Source: WJMT01 sp964456985
Lineage (GTDB): Bacteria > Acidobacteriota > Aminicenantia > Aminicenantales > Aminicenantaceae
Assembly: GCA_964456985.1 (NCBI GenBank)
Contig: CAYWDH010000008.1
Location: 25,224 to 89,223 of the forward strand
Direction of reading: 5' to 3'
DNA length: 64,000 nt
Shown: positions 54,901 through 62,718 of the stretch, piece after piece
Position numbering within the stretch: position 1 is the stretch's first letter
Layout of the letters: each line of letters opens with the position of its first letter
The notes under the pieces: generated by a model
The model's database searches: none
What the model was told of the DNA's origin: nothing
The model's input: only the letters and a program-made list of their open reading frames with translations
Program-made: the position numbers and the translations under genes

Positions 54901-55063
54901 AAAAGAGAAGAGTGTCTGTCGCTTCTTTTTCATAAGAAGTTGTGTAAGTTAAAGTCTCTGCTTTTTCTTTTAAAACAAATCCGCATTTATCGCAATATTG
55001 ATGGCCATTAGGAATAGGAGATTGACACTGTGGACATTTTATTGCTTTTTCATTATTCCCCAT
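51962..55063 (-). CDS. Membrane Ser/Thr protein kinase with zinc ribbon and TPR repeats
   Basis: A 1033-residue protein. Residues 10-27 are a zinc ribbon (C-P-Q-C ... C-D-K-C). The kinase domain (about 64-320) has G-R-G-G-M-G-R-V-Y, Lys93 (V-A-L-K), catalytic loop H-L-D-L-K-P-R-N (185-192; Asp187), and D-F-G (205-207). The H-x-D has Leu in place of the usual Arg (HRD), a non-RD kinase, which may not need loop phosphorylation. One TM helix at about 343-362, then an ~150-residue receptor-like domain and about twelve TPR-like repeats in the C-terminal half. Sensory kinase in a bacterial signalling role; substrates unknown. Confidence 0.85.
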   Translation of the reverse strand: MGNNEKAIKCPQCQSPIPNGHQYCDKCGFVLKEKAETLTYTTSYEKEATDTLLFSPGEQFGPRYRIVEEIGRGGMGRVYKAEDRELNIIVALKMIRPLYSKDPQFIQNFKQETILARSISHENVIRIHDIGEVNDIKFISMDYIKGHDLKDLIHTSGSLSAETTLSIAKQICLGLKAAHQKNIAHLDLKPRNIMIDYSGHAYIMDFGVSKSLKARKIDRKKKVVGTLPYISPEQAKGEEVDQRSDIYSMGIILFEMLTGKLPFEAHTPKEYIQKHLQEKPPPITELKSDVPPTLQKIIMKCLHKNPENRYQDCDEILKELESTGLDIKTVKYKKPLSLFQRPFFYLALLLVVSVTVYFLFFSGKVKKSGIPGMTQMTMSVLPFQNNSGEDSLDHYRKDFQEMIITDLEQSKYLHVIPTLQFDALLTKMQHKSEEVPTKKVLDKIAQNENIRYYVQGNYSKFGDILRFSIKIVRPVSYETLSTRIIQVEKGQEGDLLDRIDDLTIWIKTNLGFKRYEIINDYDERIKSFTKSEQALRLYYKGKKSYVEGKFEESNQFLEEAIKLDPEFAMAFRSISINYAYLQDLSKAQEYSQKALDLANEGRGSLREKLLIEGYAHYLLEGSVEKAISKYKEVLEIYPYDEEAHSLLGAIYRNMGENDLAEQHFLKAILYVPDTAHSNLVWIYLQKGQYTKAADLLENNRDIINPKVFYTHLADVYFCKGEVDTALKYALKVEEIFPDDYQNLEFLGNIYQVKGDLEKAREYYLALLKDHNTIASSFQWQHYLMVQEGRFSDCEKFISEHISQFRKQNEKYNELDFLFLLSFVQYINHDYRRCQQTVEELFQETESPKEYSFIWYSILGQYVSGLASAQLNDVPRAEKKAELMMGLINETQSQRQYLKYYHHLKGMIAFKTEDYSTAIEYFNKGYLSLPSQNNPYDDHALFLDSMGQAYYFLKKTDEALKCYNDIQTLTTGRLSWGNLYVLSYYWLGKIEKDKGNTEQSLEHFEQFLNYWKNADQGLPEILEAKKSISSLQNE

Positions 55064-55102
55064 TGTTAGTAATATATATATAAAAGATGCCAGAAGTCAA
55101 TC

Positions 55103-55141
55103 TTCGGTAATATAGGGTGGTACCTAATGGGGCGTCCCCCA
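55103..55141 (+). repeat. Second short repeat family, copy 1
   Basis: TTCGGTAATATAGGGTGGTACCTAATGGGGCGTCCCCC (38 bp, here in two parts: TTCGGTAATATAGGGTGG and TACCTAATGGGGCGTCCCCC). It matches the sequence at 58981 at 31 or more of 38 positions. Read on the minus strand it begins GGGGGACG like the long repeat. Confidence 0.7.
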
Positions 55142-55158
55142 TGGTGATGAAAAAAAAC

Positions 55159-55204
55159 TTGACATCCTGCTTAAATTGTTATATATTTCTAACAATATGT
55201 TAGA
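55159..55204 (+). promoter_or_regulatory. Promoter with nested palindromes ahead of DUF3796-like/XRE operon
   Basis: TTGACA (55159-55164), 17-bp spacer, TATATT (55182-55187). ATTGTTA (55175-55181)/TAACAAT (55190-55196) and TCTAACA (55188-55194)/TGTTAGA (55198-55204) are two overlapping inverted repeats at the -10 and start region, likely operators for the XRE regulator encoded downstream. Confidence 0.65.
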
Positions 55205-55229
55205 TAAAAAACACTTTCGGAGGAGAAAA

Positions 55230-55556
55230 ATGAAAGGCTCTTGGCTCAAATATCTCGGGCTTCTGGGTTTTCTAGGCATTCTCGGGGCGTTCACAAACAA
55301 TATTGGTTTTTATGGTTTTTTTGGATTTTTTGGATTTTTCACTTACGCGAAGATCAGCGGTGATGAACGGTTGGAGGAAAATATAAATAAATCAGCACGA
55401 AATGCTTTTATTGCAATGCTGCCGGTTTTTGTCATTGCTACGGTCCTCGCTGGGATCATGGAAGATCTTAATGTGTATATTTATGCTTTTATTGCAGTAG
55501 TGATCCTGCAAATTTTGATTTTTTCATTTTCAATTATCTATTATGAAAAAAAGTGA
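55230..55556 (+). CDS. Small membrane protein, DUF3796-like
   Basis: A 108-residue protein with three hydrophobic segments and a Phe/Gly-rich middle (G-F-Y-G-F-F-G-F-F-G-F-F). The arrangement with a following Cro/CI-type gene matches DUF3796-like membrane proteins. CGGAGGAG precedes ATG 55230, which is preferred over 55176 because the latter lies inside the operator region. The following regulator gene starts within or just after its stop. Confidence 0.75.
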   Translation: MKGSWLKYLGLLGFLGILGAFTNNIGFYGFFGFFGFFTYAKISGDERLEENINKSARNAFIAMLPVFVIATVLAGIMEDLNVYIYAFIAVVILQILIFSFSIIYYEKK

Positions 55557-55567
55557 AAAGAACAGCC

Positions 55568-55783
55568 ATGTCTTTTAAAACAAGGATTAAGGAATTCAGG
55601 GCAAAGTTTGATATAACTCAGGAGGAGCTTGCCAACAGAGTCAAGGTGAGAAGAGAGACGATCGTTTATCTTGAGAAGGGAAAATACAATCCATCTCTCA
55701 AACTGGCACATGATATTGCGAAAGCGTTGAAAACAACTATTAATGACCTCTTTATCTTTGATGATCATGAAGAAGAGAGTTGA
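55568..55783 (+). CDS. XRE-family (Cro/CI-type) transcriptional regulator
   Basis: A 71-residue HTH protein: F-D-I-T-Q-E-E-L-A-N-R-V-K-V-R-R-E-T-I-V-Y-L-E-K-G-K-Y-N-P-S-L-K-L-A-H-D-I-A-K-A-L (split by hyphens), the YgzD/HTH_3 type. An alternative GTG at 55553 overlaps the upstream stop as GTGA and would add five residues. It probably binds the palindromes at 55175-55204. Confidence 0.88.
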   Translation: MSFKTRIKEFRAKFDITQEELANRVKVRRETIVYLEKGKYNPSLKLAHDIAKALKTTINDLFIFDDHEEES

Positions 55784-55887
55784 TATTTCATTAAAAATAC
55801 ATTAGACTCAAAAAAAGTAGTGGTAAATCGTATATAATTTAATATATTAGTTATAATAGCGAGCAGCTTAAAAGGGAATATGCACTT

Positions 55888-58266
55888 ATGAAAAAGGTGC
55901 TGATTTACATTTATCTTTTTTTGGGGGGAGTCATTGTCATTCTGGAAATTTATGGTTATACCTTACTTCGCCAGCGTCCACAACTTCCTGTTGGTATCGA
56001 TAAAAACAATGTCGTTCAGATAGAAAATATCCAGATCACCCAATCGGATGACATCTTATTTGTGTTGCGCAGCCAATCCATAGGGGATTCCATTCAGATT
56101 AATATAAAAGAGAATGGGTCTATTAAGAGCACAACTGTCACTTTAGTTCCCTATTACTCAGGGACTCCTATCCCTTTGATCTATCTGTTTATTGGCCTTT
56201 TTACCTCAGCTACCGGATTTCTTGTTTATATTCTCCGTTCCCGTGACAAAAAGGCTAGGGTGTTCTATTGGACATGCCTTATGTTTTCTTATTCTGTGGT
56301 GATAGGAAGCGGATATTATCTTGTTGCAAAAAGTTGGCTCTCTGAAATAGCCGTATCCTTCAATTATGTGACTTATCCTCTGGTTGTTGCTCTTCTGCTT
56401 CATTTTTCGTTCCAGTTCACGCCTCGAAATTGGAGAATCAATAGAATATTGGTCCTGCTCATTGTGTATCTTCCTTCCTGTTTGTTTATGTTCTTATGGA
56501 TTCCGGTGTTTCTTATCAGTATTTTGTCAAACTCCATTGAAGCTTATCACATCCATTTGATAATACTGGATGTATTCCGGATTTATCTTGTCCTTTATGT
56601 AGGTATTTCAGTAGGGCATTTGATCCGATTGTATAATTTGATTTTCATGCAGGAACAGAGAGCTCAAATCAAATGGGCGCTTTATGGTTTGACCATAGGC
56701 CTGACTCCTTTCATCTTTCTTTTTTTAATTCCTACTATCCTGGGTTTGAGTCCTGTTATCTCAGAGGAAATTTCAAATATGTTTTTTATCATTATACCTG
56801 TGACCTTTTCCATAGCTATCATAAAATACAAGCTGATGAACATAGAACTAGTGATTAACCGCTCTTTGGTCTATGGGCTTCTTTCTGTTGTTATAGTGAG
56901 TATTTTTCTGTTTTCTCTTCATATTCTTCATAATTATATATCTCGATGGTTAGCGGTTGAAAACTATGTTTTATCAGGTGTTGCCGCGCTCGTGGCTGCA
57001 TCGGCATTTCATCCTTTAAGGAAAAACATACAAAATTTTGTAGATAAGGCCTTTTTTCGGCTCAGTTATGATTATAAAAAAGGCATTTTAAATTTCATGG
57101 AAAGGGCCCAGAAGATGGCCATCTCTGATCAACTGATTGATTTCTTTTTCTTGACCCTTGATAAAGTGCTTCCTTTGGAGAGAAGGGGAATAGCGCTGTA
57201 CACTTTAAAGAACAATAAGCCGGAGTTCGTTTTAAAGAGAGAATGGAATGAGGAGATAAATGAAATTATTCAAAAAGAGGTAACAGGGACTCAGATTTTC
57301 TCTAAGAAAAATTCCATTAGAATCGCGGAGGGAATTGACTTCTCTCAGGAATCTATTCTTGAAAAATCGGGAGTAGAAGCGGTTATTTCTCTGAATTTTC
57401 AGATGACCGCTCTTTCCGGCTGCTTGATCCTGGGGAAAAAGAGATCAGGGGAAAGATACTCTCATGAGGATATCGAACTCCTGCTCACACTTTCTCAAGA
57501 ATTGACGGTCAACCTTGAAAGGATCAGACTTCAGGAAGAAGTGTTTTTGGAAAAAAAGGAAAAAAAGAAATTGGATGAATTGAACCGAATGAAAACTGAA
57601 TTCATCACATCTGTTTCTCATGAGATTCGAACCCCAATGGCGTCCATTCAAAGCCTTTCTGAAATTTTAAAGGAAGGAAAAGTTGAGGATTCCGTAAAAC
57701 AAAAGGAGCTGTTGACTCTTATGGGGAGTGAATGCACTAGGCTTTCACGTTTTATTCATAATATTCTGGATTTTGGCAAGATCGACACACGAAGAAAACA
57801 GTATCAGATGATACCTACGGAGGTCATCCCTTTGGTTAAGAATGTATTGAGGCTTTTCAAACCCAGGTTTGAGTCCCAAAAATTTAGTGTTAAAACACAT
57901 TTTCCCGATAATCCCATTGTCCTGAGTCTGGATCCGGATGCTTTTCTGCAGGCTTTGACTAATATTCTTGATAATGCTATAAAGTACTCAAGGGACCAGA
58001 AAAAAATTGAGATTTCAGTTTCGGAAAAGAAATCGGAAGTCGAGATAAAAATTAAAGACAGGGGAATCGGAATTTTCGATGATGAACAGAAAAAAATCTT
58101 TGAAAACTTCTACAGAACAAATGAAGCTGTAAAACAGTTTCCTAAAGGAGTTGGATTGGGATTAAAAATAGTCAAACACATTATGAATGCTCATAAGGGG
58201 AGCATTCGGATTATGAGTCAACCCGGACAGGGAAGTGAGTTCAGCCTGATTTTCCCACGACCATGA
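55888..58266 (+). CDS. Membrane sensor histidine kinase with PDZ-like N-terminus
   Basis: A 792-residue kinase. Residues ~1-25 are a TM/signal anchor; about 30-95 a periplasmic region that resembles the end of a PDZ domain (I-G-D-S-I-Q-I-N-I-K-E-N-G ... T-V-T-L). Then about seven TM helices (95-335), a GAF-like region (about 390-555), HisKA with His578 in S-V-S-H-E-I-R-T-P, and HATPase_c with N-I-L-D-N-A-I-K-Y and G-V-G-L-G-L-K-I. The response regulator gene overlaps by 4 nt (ATGA). Signal unknown. Confidence 0.87.
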   Translation: MKKVLIYIYLFLGGVIVILEIYGYTLLRQRPQLPVGIDKNNVVQIENIQITQSDDILFVLRSQSIGDSIQINIKENGSIKSTTVTLVPYYSGTPIPLIYLFIGLFTSATGFLVYILRSRDKKARVFYWTCLMFSYSVVIGSGYYLVAKSWLSEIAVSFNYVTYPLVVALLLHFSFQFTPRNWRINRILVLLIVYLPSCLFMFLWIPVFLISILSNSIEAYHIHLIILDVFRIYLVLYVGISVGHLIRLYNLIFMQEQRAQIKWALYGLTIGLTPFIFLFLIPTILGLSPVISEEISNMFFIIIPVTFSIAIIKYKLMNIELVINRSLVYGLLSVVIVSIFLFSLHILHNYISRWLAVENYVLSGVAALVAASAFHPLRKNIQNFVDKAFFRLSYDYKKGILNFMERAQKMAISDQLIDFFFLTLDKVLPLERRGIALYTLKNNKPEFVLKREWNEEINEIIQKEVTGTQIFSKKNSIRIAEGIDFSQESILEKSGVEAVISLNFQMTALSGCLILGKKRSGERYSHEDIELLLTLSQELTVNLERIRLQEEVFLEKKEKKKLDELNRMKTEFITSVSHEIRTPMASIQSLSEILKEGKVEDSVKQKELLTLMGSECTRLSRFIHNILDFGKIDTRRKQYQMIPTEVIPLVKNVLRLFKPRFESQKFSVKTHFPDNPIVLSLDPDAFLQALTNILDNAIKYSRDQKKIEISVSEKKSEVEIKIKDRGIGIFDDEQKKIFENFYRTNEAVKQFPKGVGLGLKIVKHIMNAHKGSIRIMSQPGQGSEFSLIFPRP

Positions 58267-58958
58267 AAAAAATACTGATCATAGAAGATGATAAGGCTTT
58301 CCTAGAGACTCTTGTCACTGCCTTGGAAGTGGAAAACTATAACGTCTTTTCTTCTTCTGATGGAAAAGAGGGATTTCAATTGGCATTAAAAGAAAGAGTC
58401 GACATCATTGTGCTGGATCTGGTCCTCCCTAATATGACCGGTATGGAAATCTGCAAAAATCTTCGAAAGAAAAATATCATGACTCCTATTATCATGCTGA
58501 CAGGAAGGAAAAAAGAGGAGATAGACAAGGTTTTAGGATTGGAGATGGGAGCGGATGATTATCTTCTTAAACCTTTTGGTATAAAAGAATTCTTAGCTAG
58601 GATAAATGCAATCCTCCGCAGGACAAAGCCAAAGGAAACCCCTATTGAGGAGTGTTCTTTCGGAGATGTGTATATCGATTTCCGGAAACAGGAAGCTAAC
58701 AAAGGCGGGAAAGATATATATTTTACTTCCAAGGAGCTGGGATTGCTCAGCCTACTTATAGCTCATGAAGGAGAGGTGCTCAGCCGTGAGATCATACTCA
58801 ATAAAGTATGGGGCTATGATCAATATCCCACCACCCGGACTGTGGATACGTTTGTGCACAACATCCGGAAAAAAATTGAGGACGATCCTTCCAATCCTGT
58901 CCATATTTTGACTATCCCCTGGACAGGATATAAATTCCAGAAAGAGCGCCCCTCCTAA
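58263..58958 (+). CDS. OmpR/PhoB-family response regulator
   Basis: A 231-residue two-domain regulator. Receiver: I-I-E-D-D, phospho-acceptor Asp52 in V-L-D-L-V-L-P, T-G-R-K, and L-L-K-P-F. C-terminal winged helix with F-T-S-K-E-L-G-L-L-S-L-L and a recognition helix R-T-V-D-T-F-V-H-N-I-R-K-K-I-E. Overlaps the kinase gene, so they are a cognate pair. Target genes not evident. Confidence 0.92.
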   Translation: MKKILIIEDDKAFLETLVTALEVENYNVFSSSDGKEGFQLALKERVDIIVLDLVLPNMTGMEICKNLRKKNIMTPIIMLTGRKKEEIDKVLGLEMGADDYLLKPFGIKEFLARINAILRRTKPKETPIEECSFGDVYIDFRKQEANKGGKDIYFTSKELGLLSLLIAHEGEVLSREIILNKVWGYDQYPTTRTVDTFVHNIRKKIEDDPSNPVHILTIPWTGYKFQKERPS

Positions 58959-58980
58959 GAGCGTTCCTCCTAATAACAGG

Positions 58981-59020
58981 TTCAGTAATATAGGGTGGTG
59001 CCTTATGGAGCGTCCCCTAT
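58981..59020 (+). repeat. Second short repeat family, copy 2
   Basis: TTCAGTAATATAGGGTGGTGCCTTATGGAGCGTCCCC (in parts: TTCAGTAATATAGGGTGGTG and CCTTATGGAGCGTCCCC). Matches the copy at 55103 except for five or six changes. Read on the minus strand it starts ATAGGGGACGC. Confidence 0.7.
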
Positions 59021-59114
59021 AATTAAATAAATCCACAGCAAAAGAGAGTCTATAAAAGTGAAGAGCTCGTATCAATGTATGATAAAATGACAGAAACAGC
59101 CCTAAAAGGTCAGC

Positions 59115-59612
59115 ATGAATATAGAAGAGGTTATCGATAGCCTAGGAGACAAGTTGTACCATTATCTGACAATCAAATTGGGTTCTCCCCAGGATGCCGA
59201 GGATGTTTTGCAGGAAGTGTTTTATCGGCTCATTAGATATAAATTAAGATTCCTGTTCATACGCAATCCTTCAGCATATCTGTTTCGGATGGCGAGAAAT
59301 GAGGCAGCGGATTTCCTGAAAAAACGAAAAAAGGATCAAAAAATCCGTTATTCGGAAGAAGAATTTTCAAGAGTTATAAAAGCCAGCCTTGAAGGTTTGG
59401 ATCATAAAGCTCTGGAGAGAGCTTCTGAAGCTTTAGCCAAAATTCCGGATGAGCAAAGGGAAGTTATTGTTTTAAAGTTTTTTGAGCAGTTGACTTTTGA
59501 GGAGATCGCCCGTGTTTGCGGAGTTCCTATGGGAACCATAACCAGCCGGTACCGCTACGGAATGGAAAAAATGCGTAAAACAATGGAGGACAGAGATGAA
59601 GAATGTGAATAA
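59115..59612 (+). CDS. ECF RNA polymerase sigma factor
   Basis: A 165-residue sigma-70 ECF protein: region 2 with Q-D-A-E-D-V-L-Q-E-V-F-Y-R-L (about 25-40) and Y-L-F-R-M-A-R-N-E; region 4 with L-A-K-I-P-D-E-Q-R-E-V-I-V-L-K-F-F-E-Q-L-T-F-E-E-I-A. It starts a three-gene cluster; the next gene overlaps by 17 nt and may be its anti-sigma factor. Target promoter sequence unknown. Confidence 0.92.
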   Translation: MNIEEVIDSLGDKLYHYLTIKLGSPQDAEDVLQEVFYRLIRYKLRFLFIRNPSAYLFRMARNEAADFLKKRKKDQKIRYSEEEFSRVIKASLEGLDHKALERASEALAKIPDEQREVIVLKFFEQLTFEEIARVCGVPMGTITSRYRYGMEKMRKTMEDRDEECE

Positions 59613-60024
59613 AGCTGAGAGAATTTTGGAGCGGCTTTCTCCCAAACCCATGCCCTCGGAAATCAAGGAAAGGATTTTACAAAAGGCCAAGCAAAAAAAG
59701 GGAGACTTCAGAACGATCTCACCTGCGTACAGGGCACTATTCGGGATAAGCCTGATTCTTCTTCTTATCGTTTTTTTAGGTGATCTAGTGATCCGGAAAA
59801 GTGAATACCGTTATCTGGTATATATTATGAACGGTCAACAAATTTCGGAAGATACACTTGAGGAGGAATTTAAGGAAATGACAGATGGGCTAATAAACAT
59901 TGAAGATGAATCTTATCTCAATCATTGGTTGACCCGGCATTATCCGATGCATAAAAAGCATGGAAAATTAAGGGATTATCAGGATATTTTGGATATTCTT
60001 AAGGAGGAGATCAATGGGACCTAA
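59596..60024 (+). CDS. Single-pass membrane protein, probable anti-sigma factor
   Basis: A 142-residue protein with a cytoplasmic N-terminal ~50 residues, one TM helix (about 53-70, F-G-I-S-L-I-L-L-L-I-V-F-L) and a ~70-residue C-terminal part outside. No zinc-binding H-x3-C-x2-C is present. Overlap with the sigma gene and topology suggest an anti-sigma role; this is inference. Confidence 0.6.
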   Translation: MKNVNKAERILERLSPKPMPSEIKERILQKAKQKKGDFRTISPAYRALFGISLILLLIVFLGDLVIRKSEYRYLVYIMNGQQISEDTLEEEFKEMTDGLINIEDESYLNHWLTRHYPMHKKHGKLRDYQDILDILKEEINGT

Positions 60025-61351
60025 ACTGATAAAAATACTGGCAAGAATCGGTATTATCCTTGTGGCATTGGTTGCCGTCGTCTTTGTTATAAGAGCTGTC
60101 TTTAGTTATTCAGCGGGAAAGAAGTTGGAAAATTTTTTGGACCGGGCAAAAGCAGAGGGAATTCCTTTGAATTTAAAAGATATAGAGCCTGATTGCGACC
60201 CAAGGTATAATGCAGCCCTGGACTGGAAAAAAGCAGAAGCCTCTCTTTCCGTTGAAAAAGCTGAGAGAGAATTACTAAATAAAGTTATTAATGATCTCTT
60301 TTTTGGAGATCCTATGGAAAAAAAAGTTAGAGAGCAAATTCAGGATCTGGCTGATAAAAACAGGGAGGCCCTGGATTTTATGCTTGAGGCTTCTTCTAAG
60401 ACCTGCTTTAAATCCCGTGATGATTGGTATAACCATGCCTGCGATTTTGAGGTTAACAGGGCAATTCAGATGATCCAAGGGACCCGGCTTCTAGGTATTG
60501 ATGCGGTGCTTAAAGCTGAGAAAGGACATGCGGAAGAAGCCATATCCCAGTGTCTGGCAGCAAAAAGGTTTCTTGAGCTGCATCTTCAGGAGCCGTTTTT
60601 AGTCAATTATCTCGTTAATATGGCCTGTATGAAGCAGCTGGCGGTTTGTTTGGATTTTATTGTATCTGACAGGGAGATTGAGACAGATACTCTGGAAAAT
60701 ATTCTCCAAGAATGGGATAATTCGCCCTGGAAAGAAGGGCTTGTTTGGGCTCTGCAATCAGAAAATATATTTCAATTGGAATCCGCTCTTCTGTATTTAA
60801 GAGGAGAAAATGATTTGTATTTAGGCCCAGCAGGAGACTCAAACCGTTGGTTGTTTCACCCTGTTTTAAAAAATGAAATCATCTGGATGAAAAAGGCCTA
60901 TGACCGCCTGATTGAAGCGGCGGAATTGCCCTATCATGTCTCCAGAGACTCCAACCAGGTTGAACAAATCAAGAATGAAACACCATGGACTTACAAAATG
61001 ATGGGAGCATTAGTCCCCGATATTGAAGCTGTCCTGCTAAAGCGGGCCACTTTGGATGCCCTGTTTGATACAGCCCGTATCGGAATAGCCTGTAAGATAT
61101 TCAAGAATTTAAATGGAGATTTCCCGGATGAACTGAGTGAACTGTCTCCGGGAATACTGGATGAAATTCCGGTCGATCCTTTCACTGGAAACCCCTATGT
61201 TTACAGAAAAGGAGACTCCGGATTTATTGTCTACAGTGTGGGTTCCAACCAGAAAGATGAGGGTGGGAGAGGAACCTGGAAGATTACTCAGAAGGTTATG
61301 GAAAAGGATGATGATTGGGCCTGGAAAGAAGAGGCCAACTTCATTCCCTGA
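60014..61351 (+). CDS. Membrane-anchored protein of ECF sigma cluster
   Basis: A 445-residue protein with an N-terminal TM (about 9-30), a long helical domain and a C-terminal D-P-F-T-G-N-P-Y-V-Y-R-K-G-D-S-G-F-I-V-Y-S-V-G, a signature shared with pseudopilin-like and planctomycete/acidobacterial cluster proteins. It overlaps the upstream gene by 11 nt. Possibly a sensor or effector of the sigma system. Function unknown. Confidence 0.65.
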   Translation: MGPKLIKILARIGIILVALVAVVFVIRAVFSYSAGKKLENFLDRAKAEGIPLNLKDIEPDCDPRYNAALDWKKAEASLSVEKAERELLNKVINDLFFGDPMEKKVREQIQDLADKNREALDFMLEASSKTCFKSRDDWYNHACDFEVNRAIQMIQGTRLLGIDAVLKAEKGHAEEAISQCLAAKRFLELHLQEPFLVNYLVNMACMKQLAVCLDFIVSDREIETDTLENILQEWDNSPWKEGLVWALQSENIFQLESALLYLRGENDLYLGPAGDSNRWLFHPVLKNEIIWMKKAYDRLIEAAELPYHVSRDSNQVEQIKNETPWTYKMMGALVPDIEAVLLKRATLDALFDTARIGIACKIFKNLNGDFPDELSELSPGILDEIPVDPFTGNPYVYRKGDSGFIVYSVGSNQKDEGGRGTWKITQKVMEKDDDWAWKEEANFIP

Positions 61352-61445
61352 TTCCTAAAGAACCTCATAATCATCGATTTTCTTATTGACTGTATTTGGT
61401 GTGTTCCTGTATTCTTGAACCCAAAGCACTAAGGGAGAATATGTA

Positions 61446-62657
61446 ATGAATAAAAATGAGAACAAATCTGCAGGGAAATTTCTCTTCTTCTTTTTAATTA
61501 TTTTGATTGTTTTTGTTTTCACTATTTCGTGTAAAGAGAGAGCACCAAAAATTGAAAAAAGAATTGAAAACGGAGTGGAAGTAGTGGTTAATCATTTAGA
61601 GCCGTATGTTATCCCAGATGAACCTTCGACTCTTACCCTGGAAAAACTTTTTTCAATTGACACAGAAGATGATTCCACTGCGGAGATCGGCTTAACCGAT
61701 ATTTACCGCTTTGACATTGATGAAAACGGTAATATTTTCATTCTCCGCCCACCGGCCGGAACAGGAGATCTCATATATACGTTTTCTGAAAACGGCGAGT
61801 TTATTACTTCTTTTGGAGTTCTAGGGCAGGGTCCCCATGAAATGGAATATCCCAATGAAATTATAGCTGTACCAGATCAAGGCATCTGGATAATAGAAGA
61901 CCCTAAGCAAAAATACCATGTGTTTGATGAGCAGGGACATGCAGTTGAGGAAAAAAAGATCAGTTCGGGTTTTGAGAGCCTTTATCCTCTTGAAAACGGG
62001 ATGTTTTTAATGAAACGATTGATCGTGGGTGATATGTCATCTCCTTATTTCACGTTGTCTATGGGTTTGTATGATAAAGACTTCCATATAATGAGAGAAC
62101 TAGATGAATTCAAGAAGGTTCCTAACAAAAATAAGGCTGCTTTAATACAGGAGAAGATTGTCAATGGAATAGAATACATATTTCTGTCAGAGGAAGAGGG
62201 TGGAAGAATTTATTTGGGTAATTCAGAAAGAAGTTATGAAATTTCCGTGTTTGATTTGGAAGGGACGCTTCTACACAAAATCCAAAAAGAATATTCTCCT
62301 GTTCCCGTTTCTTCTGAATATAAAGAAAATTATTTAAAACCATTCAAAAAGTTTATGCCGGATTATGCAAAGAAGATATACTTCCCGGAATGCTGGCATG
62401 CTTTTCACTCGTTTTTTCTTGATGACCAGGGAAGATTGTACGTGATGACCTATGAGCCCGGTGAAAATCCAGGGGAACATATGTATGATATATTCAATGA
62501 GGATGGTGTTTTTATAGCCCGTATGAGTCTCAATGCCTCTTATCAGAATTACGGACGTTTATTAGCCAGATCTAGAAGTGAAAGAATTTATTGTGTCCAG
62601 GAAAAAGAAAGCGGGTACAGACAACTATCCGTATACAAAATGACATGGGGGAAATAA
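61446..62657 (+). CDS. Six-bladed beta-propeller lipoprotein (subfamily A)
   Basis: A 403-residue lipoprotein (lipobox F-T-I-S-C). Subfamily A start I-E-N-G-V-E-V-V-V-N-H-L-E-P-Y-V-I and S-I-D-T-E-D-D-S-T-A-E-I-G-L-T-D-I. The key motif is altered to T-S-F-G-V-L-G-Q-G-P-H-E-M; C-terminus R-Q-L-S-V-Y-K-M-T-W. Nearest relatives: 5773, 7316, 45221. Starts 94 bp after the sigma cluster; function unknown. Confidence 0.8.
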   Translation: MNKNENKSAGKFLFFFLIILIVFVFTISCKERAPKIEKRIENGVEVVVNHLEPYVIPDEPSTLTLEKLFSIDTEDDSTAEIGLTDIYRFDIDENGNIFILRPPAGTGDLIYTFSENGEFITSFGVLGQGPHEMEYPNEIIAVPDQGIWIIEDPKQKYHVFDEQGHAVEEKKISSGFESLYPLENGMFLMKRLIVGDMSSPYFTLSMGLYDKDFHIMRELDEFKKVPNKNKAALIQEKIVNGIEYIFLSEEEGGRIYLGNSERSYEISVFDLEGTLLHKIQKEYSPVPVSSEYKENYLKPFKKFMPDYAKKIYFPECWHAFHSFFLDDQGRLYVMTYEPGENPGEHMYDIFNEDGVFIARMSLNASYQNYGRLLARSRSERIYCVQEKESGYRQLSVYKMTWGK

Positions 62658-62718
62658 AAAGAAATTTAGGTTGAATAATAACAAGGAGTTTTCCGTATTT
62701 ATGAGAAGGAGGAGTTCA

